The translations under genes and the position numbers were made by a program. DNA of 64,000 nucleotides from Schistocephalus solidus. Its lineage: Eukaryota; Platyhelminthes; Cestoda; Diphyllobothriidea; Diphyllobothriidae. Positions 12,970 through 26,600 of the stretch are shown here, one piece after another; position 1 is the stretch's first letter, and each line of letters starts with the position of its first letter. A model generated the notes under the pieces. That model ran no database searches and had not been told where the DNA came from. It saw only the letters and a list, made by a program, of their open reading frames with translations. The stretch covers positions 62,001 through 126,000 of the forward strand of contig WEDG01002508.1 of NCBI GenBank assembly GCA_017591395.1, read 5' to 3'.

Positions 12970-13245
12970 ATGAGGTCCTATAACAAATGTCGAACATGGG
13001 GAGGGTTGCGCTGCCCAACACGGGCACGCGCAGGTGCAGGCTCATGCTGCACCCCGCTCTCCCATCTGATTCATCTGCGCCCGACCCCGCCTTAGGCACA
13101 GGCGGGTATGTGAAGAGAGAGTGCAGTAGATCCAGTTAAAGTCTACTGTCACTTAAAACTAATTTGCGTACAAGTCACCGTCCCTGCACAACCCATCTGT
13201 GGGGCATACGGTGGACATCGTCGGACTACGACCGATCGAACTCAC
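12970..13245 (+). repeat. GC-rich dispersed repeat, forward copy
   Basis: The end of this block (CAAGTCACCGTCCCTGC, then GTGGGGCATACGGTGGAC) matches 63070-63240 closely. The upstream part (CACCCCGCTCTCCCATCTGA) matches 63040-63060. A related copy in reverse orientation lies at 13695-13830. I see no coding capacity. Confidence 0.6.
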
Positions 13246-13694
13246 TACTAGTTCGACAAGCCGAACCAGAGTACGGGGATCGCAGCCCTCGGTTTTCTAA
13301 ATGTTCACTTAAGCTATAGTTCGCCCGACGTGGGGTTGCATGGTGGGACGCAGGTTGTCTTTCTGTGGACATCTCTTCCGTAGCCTCCCTGCCAGCAATT
13401 TCGCGTCCCATAATTGTGCTGTTAAGCACAAACTCCGGCCTCTCTCTGTTCAAGTACAAATCACCGAGACCCTTATTTTTTGCAAGCCACTCTAATTTTC
13501 GACAAAGAGTATAGAATTTTTCAGTATCGGGGAGTTAGACCTCATCCAAATCTACTAAAAAATTCACCTACTGGCAAATAATAATAATTGGATTCTGCTT
13601 ATTTTCAACCTCGAAAACTGCCTTAGCAATACGTTAGAGTACTGTGAGGGTATTAATTTTGTCAACCATTCTACTTTCAATACGTAGTTTCATG

Positions 13695-13830
13695 TCAGTT
13701 CAACCGTCGATGTCGTCTATGATAACCATGGGCCCCACTATAGGCTGGGCACAGGAACGGTGACTTGTGCGTCAGTGGACTTGCACAGCATATAAAACAC
13801 TCCCTCCTCCATCAAACAGCTGGGCCCGTT
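13695..13830 (-). repeat. GC-rich dispersed repeat, reverse copy
   Basis: Reverse complement of the block shared by 13140-13240 and 63100-63240: an ACCGTCGATGTCGTC stretch followed by GGAACGGTGACTTGTGCG. With the forward copy it forms an inverted pair separated by about 450 bases. Confidence 0.5.
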
Positions 13831-14211
13831 ATCATGACGGCGACGAGAAGACTGGGGGCAGGCTTGGATGAAGGTGGCTAGCGCTGCGTTAAGCGGCGTG
13901 CTACTACAGCTCCTCTATATGTGGCAATTTTTATGGGTGCGCAACTCAAATACCACGTGCGGTTCCCCCTTGCACCATAACACCGTCGTCCATTTTAGGG
14001 CTATACGCCCAGGGGTCTACAAAATACATTAAAATGATAGAATTAATCGCATTCTTATTCGATGCGCCTATCTCTTTGCGGTAACCACATCCCCATTATT
14101 GTGATCCTTCAATTATAAAATAGAGGACAGAAACGAAATCCCTTTTCTCTTCCTGAATATGTATCTGTCGCTCCTATTTGACAGTCGCTTCTTTCGCTAT
14201 CCCTTTTTGCC

Positions 14212-14360
14212 AGATTCTTTACACGGACTTCGCTCGCTACTGTCCGGAAGACGTTGAAGAAGTTGTTGAACTGCTGACGGAGGCCGAACTTCGTCTGCGG
14301 ACACCGTTAGACGAAGTGGATCTTCTTCTCACATCAAAACCTGTCAATGCCGCCGATTAA
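14212..14360 (+). CDS. Terminal coding exon of an unrecognised host gene
   Basis: A strong acceptor (pyrimidine-rich CTATCCCTTTTTGCCAG ending at 14211) opens a 149-base exon. It encodes ILYTDFARYCPEDVEEVVEL and continues with LLTEAELRLRTPLDEVDLLL to a TAA stop at 14360. The peptide is acidic, helical in character and highly protein-like, unlike the chance frames around it. The segment before the acceptor reads in the same frame but has pyrimidine-tract composition, so I place the start at the splice site. Preceding exons should lie upstream on the plus strand. I did not find them, and the introns there hold the GC-rich repeat pair. I cannot name the protein. No canonical AATAAA lies directly after the stop, only AT-rich sequence. 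Confidence 0.6.
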
Positions 14361-15289
14361 GTTTCGTTTGTTAGATTTCATTGTACATTGTGAGCGCTTC
14401 TTTTAAATATATTATTCCAGCCTTCGTTGACTTCTTCAGGAGAAGAGGAAACATCTTGCAGTAATAATTGGATTTAGTGTGAAATGGACCAGCACATGCT
14501 TCCCTAAGCTCTTCATAACCGTAGAAGTGGAACATAGGCCCTAGATAATTGGTTGGTGACGGCTCCCGGATCTGTTACGGGGCTCATTTGTCCCGTACTG
14601 ACGTGGGGCGGACTCTCCAGCTCCAACAGCAGCCGCACAAGAACTAGTATTATAGGCAGATGAACATAGCTGACTTTGCCTAGATAAGTCCTGTGACATG
14701 GTGCGCAGGTTTTCTACTAGGGTTTGATTTGGCGAGATGCTGTTTTTAACGTAAAAGCTAATGCTCCTATTTACCATAGTCATTTAGGTCGCGAGAAAGA
14801 CTGAAATGCAAGCGATCCCTTGAAATAGATGTTTGCATGGTTGCCGTTTACTTTTGGTGAGTAGAATTCTGCATTTGGTTGTCGACCTCTGCAGTATGGA
14901 CACAACTTTAATTTCTTTCGATTGTAATGTATCAGCCAAATTTGTCCTGTCTACATTAAAATTGACACAGTTTACTGTGCTCACCTTGCTTATTTGATTG
15001 GTGTGAGCGTACAACAAAAGCCCTGAGAAAACGGTGATGCGATAATTTTATAGGGCACCATAACAGTGACTTCCTTCTCATAGGCTACAATATTTGATCC
15101 TCCTATCGCATGATTACGCGGACATGGTTCAACACTTAAACGATCAAGGGTTTAGTAACTATGGCAACGCTTAGAAATGTCTGCGTTAATTTGACACGTA
15201 TAGTGCTTATACGAGGTTCCAGCTAGCTTAGATTTGCTATTTCAGAAAATGTCAGCCAAAACTCAAAATCATTTTCAAGTAGAAACGAT
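14361..15289. other. 3' flank of the preceding exon, no gene seen
   Basis: Likely 3' UTR and intergenic DNA. Only short frames are present. Confidence 0.45.
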
Positions 15290-17460
15290 TAGTCAAGTAC
15301 AGCTGCAATACTAATTTTATTGCAGCCGAATCTCCGGATATTTCATTCATACCGGAATGCCGGCTTTCGAACCAGTCTTCTGCGGCTGCCTGCAAAAACT
15401 ACTCTGCTAAAATGAGTTCTTAAGTAGCATGCAATTTTTCATTTATTTTCGATGCCTTTATCGAGTTCAATATATTTTATAGAGAACATGCTTGAAAAAT
15501 TCTTTATTTTTTTCTTGGTAAAAAAGTAGTCTTCAAATATTGTATTTCATCAAAGTGTCTTGTGATTTCAAACAAGTTTATAGTTATAAGATTTATCAAG
15601 GCCTTAATATGTTCATTTTCAAAGCATACTATCTGTCCATTTACTAACTGCTTATAAGTGCAGTTCTTATATGCAATTAAACCGAAATCGTGTCGCTCTG
15701 AGCTAAGGGATGAGAGCAGAGGAAATAGAGTTTCCTCGGAGTGGAATCTACTCATGGAAGAATCCGGTTTAACCGTAAAATATCACATAACGTGTTACAA
15801 TCCTTTAAGTTTCACCATTTTTTAATTCGACGCTATTTATCCACTGCCAAAATATTTGTTTCTTGAACTGTATGGGCCACACTTTGGCCCTAATTTCTGT
15901 ATAGACGATTATTAAGTTCTATAACTTGAAATAAACGTATTAACGGGGTGAGAGTGTGACACAGTCATGACGACACATGACAGAATGATGTAGAGAGGCA
16001 TGAAAATCGACCAAGAATTACTTATTCATATATTGCGACTCTTTACCCATTATGAATAGATGTTAATATGGGTCATTTATTTTGCCTCGGCAACCGGAGC
16101 TTGTTATATAATATATTCCTAAGTTCATATAATATAAACCGAAATTCTGACATGCGTCTTTGGTTCGAAAAAATTACGAATGTAGAATCGTAATATTGTT
16201 TATTGTGCAGCTTAATCTCAAAATATTTCATTTATGCCACAATACCATCGCTTGTAAGTCTCTTTCTGATCACCTGCAGAAACTGTCCTCCGTAAAAATG
16301 AATAATTAAATAGTATGCCTTTTCCTGATTTATACTCTTTGCCGTTATATTTTATAGAAAACATACATAAAAATAAAATTCTTATACTCGTTTGGTAGCA
16401 AAGTAAGCTTCCTTCAAATTGTAAACTCGAAGAAGGCGTATATTCCGGTTTTAAAAAAATTATATTTAAGAGATTTTTAAGACTGGGAAATGTTCGTTCA
16501 TAATACATCGTATCCGTCAATTTAATAACGTTCGGCTCAAAATATAAAACATGATCCACATACACTGCAATAATTTTTGAGAACTGGATGACCTCTTCCA
16601 TATAACCCGGAGAAATTTGACATTTTCCCTTGTCGAAATGTATGCATGTATGTATGTTTGCAGGGGAGAATATTTTCGTGCATTTTGTCTATAAAATATA
16701 TTTGAATTTATAGGACATCGAAAGCAAAGAGAAAATGTCATACTATATAAATAGTCATTTTTTAAAGTGTAGATTTGGCCGGCTGCCGGAAAAAAAGTTC
16801 TTTTAAACGCCAGCATCTTGACCTGACCGAAATAACGTTAGATTAGGCTGCATTAAATTTTACTAATTGAAAACGCAATTCAGAATTCTGGTGGAAGTTT
16901 CATGCGATAACACGTCTATCGTATGTACCCTTTGTTCACCAAGTGATTCGAATTTTCGTTACTACTGTTCTTCGACACTGAAAAGTTGGTGTTGGACATT
17001 GATACTTTAGAGGTTTTGACTGATTTGACAGTTGTGAAAATCTCTCACCGATGCCGCCGAGTTTTTCACAATTTAATCAAATGAATTGGTACATCAGCTA
17101 CCGATTTGTAGGTGCGACACACTAAATAGACTAGTTAATTTAATCTTCGCCGATATTCTGGAATGCCTTTTTAATTACAAGGTTTATGACAATGATTATC
17201 ATGCAGCATAATCCCAAGATTTTTCGATCATGTCAAAATGTCGGCTGTTGAAGGAGCTTCTTTCTAGTTGCCTGCGAAAACTACATTCGGCAGTAATGAT
17301 TCCTTAGCTAATCTGATGTTTTCCATTGATTTGCGATGCCTTTATAAATTAATTTACATTTCAGTGAAAATATAGGCGGAAACAGCCTCTCTTGCATTTA
17401 TTTAGTAGCCAATTGCGTTTTCTTCAAATTGGGTACTTGAATAAGATCTTTTGGCGTAGA
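15290..17460. repeat. Three diverged copies of an AT-rich repeat, about 0.9-1 kb apart
   Basis: The segments 15300-15560, 16190-16450 and 17190-17450 share an ordered set of words: a CTGC(A)AAAACTAC-like stretch, an ATGCCTTTAT...TATATTTTATAGA-like stretch and a CTTCAAAT block. Identity is low, so this is an old tandem or interspersed family. No coding sequence. Confidence 0.35.
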
Positions 17461-20409
17461 AACACTTGCCATTCCCGAATAATGTTGAACATGACCTGCA
17501 GTTATATTTGCACTTACGGTTTCCAAACTACCCGTGGTATACTTTCTGTGCAACGATAACCATGAAGTTGTCTACGTCATTCACAACAAGATCTAGGACT
17601 CATAGACTTCGCAATGAATTTGGTTCATGCCGTATTTTTAGTAAGAAAACTTTATAAAAGTGCAGATGCGAAGCTGTATGGATGGATGTTCACTGTCTTT
17701 AGAAATCTCATAATTAGTGACTTTTCTTCAAGCACACATTTGGAAGAAAACTTAATTTTATAGCAATTGAATGCAGCATTGAACATTTCTGCGCATGTTT
17801 CATATGAAATATATTCTAATTTATGAAGTTATTGAGAATCAAAATAATTTCAGTAAACATTTAATGAAATAGGCTAGCTGCTGTATGTACGTTAACTATT
17901 TAATACTGTTTGATTCTAGTGTAACCGGATGACAGCAATTCATTTGCACTTGCAGGAAGTCCTGCCTTTCAAATACGTGAATATTCCTCCGAGTACATAT
18001 TTAGTCGCCTATTATGCCAGCTAGTCAACTGCCGGTTGTGCATTTCGCAATACTGATCATACTCTTGATCACATGAGAATAATTGTTATAAGCATTCTTG
18101 TTTATCAGCGCTTTACAGGGACTTCACTTGACAGTACGCACATACGTTATTCTACCTTCGACGATTCTCTTCTCATATAATTTTTTAGCTCAATGCCGTC
18201 TACTAGACAGAAAAACGCGCTGATGCTTAGTCCTGACTTTTGACAGACATGAGCATTGGAAATATCTTAATGGAAGGCAACGTTGATGCCCGCCAAGTAC
18301 CTTTGTTTTTCCATTGAGATTCTGCGAAGAAAATGCGTTTTTTGGCTGGTTTTAAGCTAATAGGTAAAACGCAAAGCCTTCACTGGATCGTAAACTGATC
18401 AGACAGTCGTCTGTCATCTTCCGTTTCATGCATGACAAACCACTTTTATTAAGCTGTTTTATAATACCCAGATGACCTGTTCATAAGAAATATAAGAGCC
18501 GAACGATTCTGATCTGAAGAAAGTGCATGATACGCATAGGTGAAAACAGGAACGAAAATAAAAACTCCATTGCTATAAAGTGCATATTAATTAGTAAAGG
18601 ATTAAGATTTTGAAGAGTCCACTTCCTTTTATAACAGAATGTGAGGAATATATAATGTCCGACAGATAAAAAACTAGATAACTAGCTTAAGTAGCGTCCA
18701 TAGAGAAATAGTAAAAATCTGTTTTGTGGATGTGCTCCGAGTGCTCGCCCCATTATCATCGGTGGAGTTATAAAAAAATGCTATTATATAATTTATGGCA
18801 TCACAAAATGAAACTGAGCTTCACGGACAAAGGAAAAAATGCACTGGTTAAATAATAGTAATCTTGGCCGCCTCTTATTGTGTAGGCTAGCGAAAACAGA
18901 CTTGCCGGATAAGGCTCATCTTTGCATGCCTAAAGAAAATTGGGGCTGTTTCATCTTAATCGGGAGTCCCGTTCGATTAAAGTGATTTTTTGGGACTGAG
19001 TTACATTTTCCTGATAGCACTTAGTTATTGAGTGGAATGCAAGAAGATTTCATTGTCTAGTTATTGGCCACCGGTTTTCTTCAGTCAGTTAAATTGCGTA
19101 AGGTTTCTTTAACACCTACAGTTTAACAGATTTTGTTGAGTACTCAGCTAAAGGATTTATTTTAATGCAGAAAAGTAATTGACTTTACGTTTTTCTTTCA
19201 TCAGCCGCCTGACTGCCGCTCGTTATCTTGCTCGCGATCTTTTTCTACACTTTGGTTGCTCACAATCGAAATTTTGTGTTCATATTTGACCTGATAATTA
19301 AAGAAGTTTGGAAAAATGTCCGCCATAGTCGGAATTTTTAAAAATATATTCATGTAAGTTTTCCATGTTCCCCCACATGGGTAGGTATTTTTTACGGTGG
19401 TATTTATTAGCGATTGCCTAAATTATAACAGCAGTATATATATATATATCAGCTTTGTATAAATAAATAGTTGCTGTGCTTTTTTCCCAGACATCTTAAG
19501 TGGATGCAGTTATTTCCAATAAGAGTGATGTGAATTATTAGATATGCCGTTAAATTTTGTTCACAAAAGGCAATTCCTTTCATCCTCAAGTCACCAAAAT
19601 GACTTAGCGGCTAAATATACTAAGGAGTAGCTTTCTGAAATTCCTACAGTCTGGAAATTTTCTTGTCTATCAAATATTGCAAGCAATTTTACTCCAGCCT
19701 GTCAAGATAAGAATGAAAAGAACTTAGTGTGTTTTTTTAAAATTAGAAACTTGTGGAACAAGCTGAAAATTATGAAGATAAACTATGTTGGTTTCGATGG
19801 TAAAAGGTGCATCCTGATCGGGCAGGTTTTGGTATGATCTATAATTACTGCTTTAAGATCAATAAGGATTCGCAAGTGTTCATAAGGAGGGAATTTACCT
19901 AGTCGCTCGTAGAGACGTACAACCTTGAAAAAAACAGAGCGTTCTTGAACGTTTGTACCAAAACTGCTTGCAGTTGAAACAACATTTTGCAACTCAATGG
20001 TTCATTTACGCCAAAAACATGTATTGATTCTCTTTCTAGCATACCTTTTGTTGAAATATTGATTAACCCTACAATAATTTCAGTTTCTGCACTCGCCAAT
20101 TGAGTGGGATTATAAATTCTTTAGACACTTAGATCAATTTTAGCAGCGTTTGAGTAATCTTGAGATTTTAAATCACCAAACCTAAAATAGTTTACCTGAA
20201 TTCTATTTCGTCAATGTAAGTAATTAGACAATTTTTTTCGATTGTACCTTTAACTTTAGATATTTGTGAATCATCTACATGAAAAAATAGTAAATATACA
20301 AGTTTTAGATTTTAAGTGGCAAGTCATCTTATGGATTTCGCTCTTTCCATTACATTTACCAGTATTTGTAAAGAAACTGTTGGGTGTAGTTCAAACTTCA
20401 TTTTTTTAG
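17461..20409. other. AT-rich non-coding DNA
   Basis: No gene, RNA or clear mobile element. A short (TA)n run lies at 19435-19450. Confidence 0.5.
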
Positions 20410-20522
20410 GCGGCACCTCACGTACTTCCTCAAAAGACGAACACCGCTTTGGCGAAGAGCCAAATCTAAACGGAAATGTGTATAATACTTTCGCTTGGAC
20501 AAAAAAAGCACACCTATTTTAG
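20410..20522 (+). CDS. Weak terminal-exon candidate
   Basis: A T-rich acceptor (CATTTTTTTAG ending at 20409) precedes 113 bases open to a TAG at 20522. They encode a hydrophilic peptide including GTSRTSSKDEHRFGEEPN and NTFAWTKKAHLF. It is protein-like for such AT-rich DNA, but short, unrecognised and without a partner exon. Confidence 0.25.
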
Positions 20523-23497
20523 CTGTCTAACCTAGCAGTTAACTTCAGTAAGTACAACAACTTAACCGTTTACCAACTTCTGCCAGTTCACCAGGCCAAC
20601 ATTCCTTATATTTCAACTACGCCGTGCCTGCTTGCGAAATTCCACAGCAAAGGTTTGCTTTCCAGTAAATGAGTGTTCCGGTTTGCATAACTTTACCGCT
20701 CAGTCATATTAAAAATTAAATTGTCTTATTCAATTAACAAGGCAACGAGGGTTTGCTTAGGTTTCTGTATATACAGTCATCTCCAAGCAGCTTATATGGA
20801 AAAAGTTTCTTTGGATTATAGGATTCCTTCCAAAGTAAAACAGTGAGCCATGAAATGTTCAACGAATTGATGAAACAACGCGAACAGATGCGTTATGCAC
20901 TCTTAAAGGCATGGATTACCGTTTGGAAACCCTAGCTGGGAGTTCAGCAACAAGTAAGATATCAAGCTACTGGAGAATTTGCGAGGATTTTCATAACTGA
21001 ACAGTACTTTGTGATGCTAAAACGTTTGAAGAAAATAAAAGGGAAGCGTAAAGTGTGTTTAACAGATCAAGGTAAAGGAAAAAAATGTGGATAAGGTGGC
21101 TAATAAGAATGCCCATTATGTTTCTCGCTGTCATTATACTTACTTCCTGTACAACTGTCAATAGATGAAAGCCAGAGGGAGTTTGCGGTATATCAATGTT
21201 CTCGTAGTAGACCCTCAAATCTACAGCTTTCCTTTACCTCCTACAATCAGTGTTGAAAACCTGTTCTGTTTATGCGCTCGCCGGGCATCATTTTTGTTTT
21301 AAGCTGAGCAAAGTAGGTCCATTACTATCAGTACAATTTCGAACCCATGATTAGTGGGCACCGTTAGTAATGCTTTCTAAGGGTTATAAAACTGCTTTTA
21401 TATTTGCAACTATCGTTCATTTTGGCATTCTACATTTTGAAAAAATAATGTGGTGAGTATTTTGTCTCCTAGGGATTGAAGTCAATGCTGTCCTATAGAA
21501 TGAGGAAGCCTAGTCCTTTTTGATGTGCTATCAACGGGAACTTCGATGTTGTCAGCTATGCCAATATAAAAAAAACATTTTTATATAGTGCAGCGTCATA
21601 AGTTAGTCCAACTGGCCTAGTTAAAGTCACACAGTAAAGAGATTCCGAACCATACTTGCTTATGAACTTGACTCCTCAGTGAATCTAATGAGTACTGTTA
21701 ACGTCTAAAGTAAACAAATCTGCCTTTCAAGTCTCATTTGCGCTTCAAAAGCCCAAAAAAATAAGGACAGTTTTTCCTCTGAAAAGGACGAGTAACACTG
21801 TTGTCATCACAAAAGACCGATGGAAGTCTACCTCTACCAGTACCACCGTCTGCCGACAAGACATCATATAGAATCAGCGGGCACGTCACACGGTGATGTA
21901 GCCGGCAAAGGAAACTGTTGGCTCTCATTTTCATAATTTAGTTTATCGGTTTGATCGGTCTTAGGGCATATGGTTTATGGGCTTCGAATGAATTCACGAA
22001 GCCATTGACGAAAAATGGGCGGGCTGCGGGTTAAAAGCTACCTTGAGCTTTGTGCATATAACGACGTGGTACACCTGTCAATACAAGAACATAGCTTCGC
22101 GTCCCATATATTTAAACAGCATGCTTTAAACTTTTAACAGCATTATAAGTTTAGATGGCGTATAGAAGCTGAGGCAACCACTTACAGTGATCCTCTTGCT
22201 ACTTTATATACTATTAGTAGAGTTGGTTTTGAAGTCTACTGAATTGAAACGTCTTAGCTGCAATGCTATTTTGGGGTGAGGACATTTAAATCTTACCAAA
22301 TAAATGCTAAAAAACGTGGTTATTTTATTTTTATGTTACAACAGACTGAAGTGACTTTTTTGATTAAGGAAGTTGATGGCAGTTCATTTGCAAATATTTA
22401 CTTTGTGATTCCTTCACAAACGCTTAAATAGTGCGTTCTCTTTTCTTACCTAATTCTTGACTGCTTATGGCTCGTAACACACATACTTTGGCAGCTTGCC
22501 GTCAGTTGCTATAAAAGAGCATGAAATTTTGTATCAAATAAAGGATATAGGTTTGGAATTCACAGCAGCATCTCTATATTATCCTTGATTAGCTGCTACT
22601 GTGGTTCACACCAACGGCTGACAACATGCTTATCACTTATTCATTTTCATTGCAGTGGAAAAGGAGAGACAGTCATTTTTTTCTCTCGTAGTTACAGACG
22701 TTGAATGTTATCTAGAGATGATATTACTTAAGATAGACAATAGGAAGGATCTAAGTAAAATGTAATTTGAGGCTATAATGGACGATCTTTGCAATCAATA
22801 GCCTAAAGCGAGGGCCACGTTAAACAACCCTATGCTGAGCAAATGGTTCGTAGACGCGGTGTACAAGCGTATCGTAAAAAAACATGCTTGGTTTGCCAAA
22901 AACTGTACTTAATCTGACTCATCGACAAGGACACTGACACATGGCAGATATCTTTAATTAAATAAGAAAATTCACAATAAGTAAAATAGAATCTTCTTAG
23001 AAGTATTACGCTGTATCTTTAGCCCTGTCTTGCAAGAAGGCCTGTGGAAGGAACAAATTTCAGCAAACAAGCAGGCGAAAGATCCTATAACATCGACAGT
23101 CGATAACAAGGGTGGACATCAACATATATGAAGATGAAATTTCCAAATGAAAACCACAAAGTTTTGTGCTTCTCATATACACTTGTTACGCTCAGGTATT
23201 TTAAGTAGTATGAGGTGTGTATTCAGAAAACATGTTTTTGTCTGTAGATTGCTGTTTATGAGCATCATTTTATTTCACACATTTGTAAGCATGCGCCTGA
23301 AAAAAGCACCCGGACGCTAATGAGGACTGTGTGAGTCTCAAAATTTGGAAAATAAAGTCCTCCCGAATTCTAGGTAGAAGAGAAGCTGTAAGGTATGAGT
23401 TGCAGAATTCCCCGAACCTTTGGATTCGTTTGTTTACAGTTGAAGAATTGCAGCTGAACTTACTTAAGGTATTTGCATATTTTTGAGAAAAGACATG
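20523..23497. other. AT-rich non-coding DNA
   Basis: No supported gene or RNA. Frames are short and without motifs. Confidence 0.5.
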
Positions 23498-23695
23498 ACA
23501 GGAGATTTTTTAATCAATTTCCACCACGAAATGACTGACCCTATGCATAGATAATCTGAAACAAACATTGTCCTTTTGAGTCTTTTGATAATAATAACAG
23601 GAGATTTTTTAATCAATTTCCACCACGAAATGACTGACCCTATGCATAGATAATCTGAAACAAACATTGTCCTTTTGAGTCTTTTGATAATATTT
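23498..23695. repeat. 99-bp tandem duplication
   Basis: Two copies, 23498-23596 and 23597-23695, are identical apart from the last few bases of the unit. Each begins ACAGGAGATTTTTTAATC. The near identity implies a recent duplication in otherwise old non-coding DNA. Confidence 0.9.
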
Positions 23696-26600
23696 ACGTG
23701 TTTATGCATGTGATCCACTATCACAAAACCTTTGAATGTCGCTATTGGCTTATGCGACCTAACAAAGTATTATTTTTTTTTGGCTGCACAAAACTTAAGA
23801 TCCTAAATTTGCAAATATCAGGCTACCTTAAAATGTAGTGTATTTTTTAACTAACAATGAATGGATGAATATATTGGAGGCCAAACAAACCTTTAGATCG
23901 GATGCCATATTTTTATAAGGCTTCAGTTCCCAAAAACGGATAATGAAACGGCATGTTTTATGTTTTATTAAGGTTCAAGCATTATTTCGGCTGAATGGCC
24001 ATAATCCAGTCACATAATAAACTGCTTTAAGTTTTATGTATACAACTTGCAAGGAAGGCTGTTTGCAAAACGAATAATTTTAGTACATATTGTTCATATT
24101 CAAAGGATATTTTGGGCTGAGTAGTTTTGCAATACCGTACGAATAATCTTTTCTATCTGACAAGGTGTATAATTTTAAGCTGGGCTATTTCATAGAGTGT
24201 ACAGTCCCATATTCTTAACGAAAACATGAATAAAAAATATATTTTTGTAGAAGAAGGTTCTCACTACCCTTATTTGATATGAAGCAGAGAAAGTATTAAG
24301 TGTCTCATCAGAGCATCCAAATTCTGAAATTGAGTTTCAAACTGTTAACAAAGTATAAACTTCAGAAAAATATGCAATGGGTTCTGAAATTATACGGAAT
24401 ATTTCTCAACGTGAAGACTAATAAGGATTACAATGATTTCTTAAATTAATCGGCTTAAACTTTGTTTTTTGTCGTTCCAAATGGAAAGGAAATCTCGTGT
24501 TTTTGCATCTGCCAATAAATGTACACGATGTTTTATTAAGTATTTTTTAATTTTCTTGAAATTATTTAATTTAATACTTTGGTATTTAAAGAAACGGCAT
24601 ACTGTGAACAGGACGCCGGATGCTGAACGCAAATTCATAATAATATTTTATCGACAGTTGGACTTAATTCAACATCAAACTGGGACGCCTTGTGATTCGT
24701 TTCTTAATCCAGTGGTTCTTGGGATGAGATATATACAAACTCACATTACCCTGTCATTTGTACTACACGGGTTCAGAAATACCGCTATCAATTCGGTTGG
24801 AGTCTAGAATGTAAGACAAAAACCTTTTCTTTGGTTATTTGGCAAAGCCAACCTGATTCACGCCACACTGGGGTGTATAAATAAACAGGACATATATGCC
24901 AAAAATGGTTATGTCGGCTTTTCAAGTGCTTGTGGGCATTCGTTTTCCCTTGGGTGATGCTAATTTGCTTTATTGGCTTTACTTAGGGCTTATGTTATAT
25001 CGATGAAATGCCTTCCGAAAAAACCAAATATTTGCACTTACAAGCCATTTACCCAAAGATAATACAATAGAGTCGGAACTAAGAATTTAAACTACAATAG
25101 CACCGCTTGCAGGAGGCACGTGAAAGCGCAAACTTCTCCAGGCTGGTGGTGCTATCTGAGAGTTAGGAAACGAGGTGAAAAAGCGTCAAAAGTAACGTTG
25201 CCGTTGATTAAAACGTCAAAACCATGCAGTATACATATTTTTGCATTTCATTCCATTTAACATGTAATTTGCTCCCCTATGGTCACCATCCAATCATTTT
25301 ACCTCGGCAGTTGACAATTTAACGTAAAACATGCTATCCCTAATGCAACTAGCAAGTGGATGCTATCTGAAAAGTTAACTGCCGCATGTGTCGTTTTGCG
25401 TCTTCACCATTATATTAAATGCCTAGAAAGTTTTATTTTCTGAAGATCACGATGGAAGGCAGTTAAGAATTTACGCAAGTTAATTATGCTCTTGCAAGAA
25501 GTATAAGTTTGAACTAGCAATTTGCATACAAGCATTGTGAAAAACACAATGAACTGCGTGAAAGGCTCATATTTCTGATTAACTAGCAGGAGGTTATTTG
25601 GATGTCGCTTAAAACCTAACGTTCGATCGAATGCTGGATTTTAAATCGTGCAGCCACATAAACATTTTCACCAAACTTCCCCAATGTTAAGTCCATGAGT
25701 AAAATTTGTTCAAAAGATGTCTCCTCGGGATATTTGCGGAGTTTATGAAAGGGTATTATAACCTGGCTTGTTTCCAAATAAATACAAATGGAAAGGAAGC
25801 GAGATAGTTAGTGAAAATGGAGTCAAATATGCTAAGTATATTGTTGAAGTCAGCATGTTGTCGATGAAGGACGCTTGTGGCTAAGTTTCTTAAACCGGAT
25901 CGATTCGGTTCATTCCATGCTTACTTTCTAAAATTTGTCCTGCAAAAAAGGGGAAAGAAACTGTAAGTCTTCAAATTCTACAGAACGAAGTCCATTTTAT
26001 AGTGCAAAGATAATACGCGAATTTCTTTTCTTATAGCATAAAGTAAGTAGAACAAATATTAAGACCAAAAATACAAGGAATATAAAGATGAGACTGAGCC
26101 ACCGAAAAAATACTTTATTTTTTTAAAAAGAGCACCCGGCTGAAGTAATAAGAGCTGATGGAACTTAATTAGTAAAGGGGCACGAATAAGAGATCGGCCT
26201 TGCTTCTTCTGTAAACAATGAAAAATGTTTTCAAACTTAATTAGGACAGCCCGTGCACTCTGCTGAGTACAAAGACTCAGGAGTTATGTTTGTGTCTTTT
26301 TGGCAAATTCTATGCAATTCCATTCCATTGCTACTTTTCAAATACATAGATTCAAACGATTATAAACTCTTTACTTATCATTCCACATAATTATATTTGC
26401 ATAGGATAATACATGCCGCTGTAACGTTTTTATTATATTTCTTAGCAAAATCGATTAATTTATGATAATCAGTAAAAATATTCAGTTGCATGCAAAGCCC
26501 TATAATCTTCCTTGCGGAGGATACTTTTGCTACGGTAGGGTTAATGGGGCAAGTGCGGAATGAGTGTGCAAATACCCAATGAGAAATTTAAAGTTTTCAA

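Noticed and set aside
16218..16816. Minus-strand genes of about 100-127 codons
   Set aside because: They lie in AT-rich repeat DNA, are rich in Phe/Ile/Lys/Tyr, and have no motif or splice context.
23464..23724. Repeat-containing protein (two identical 33-residue units)
   Set aside because: The duplication is of non-coding DNA with a period divisible by three, which keeps a chance frame open.
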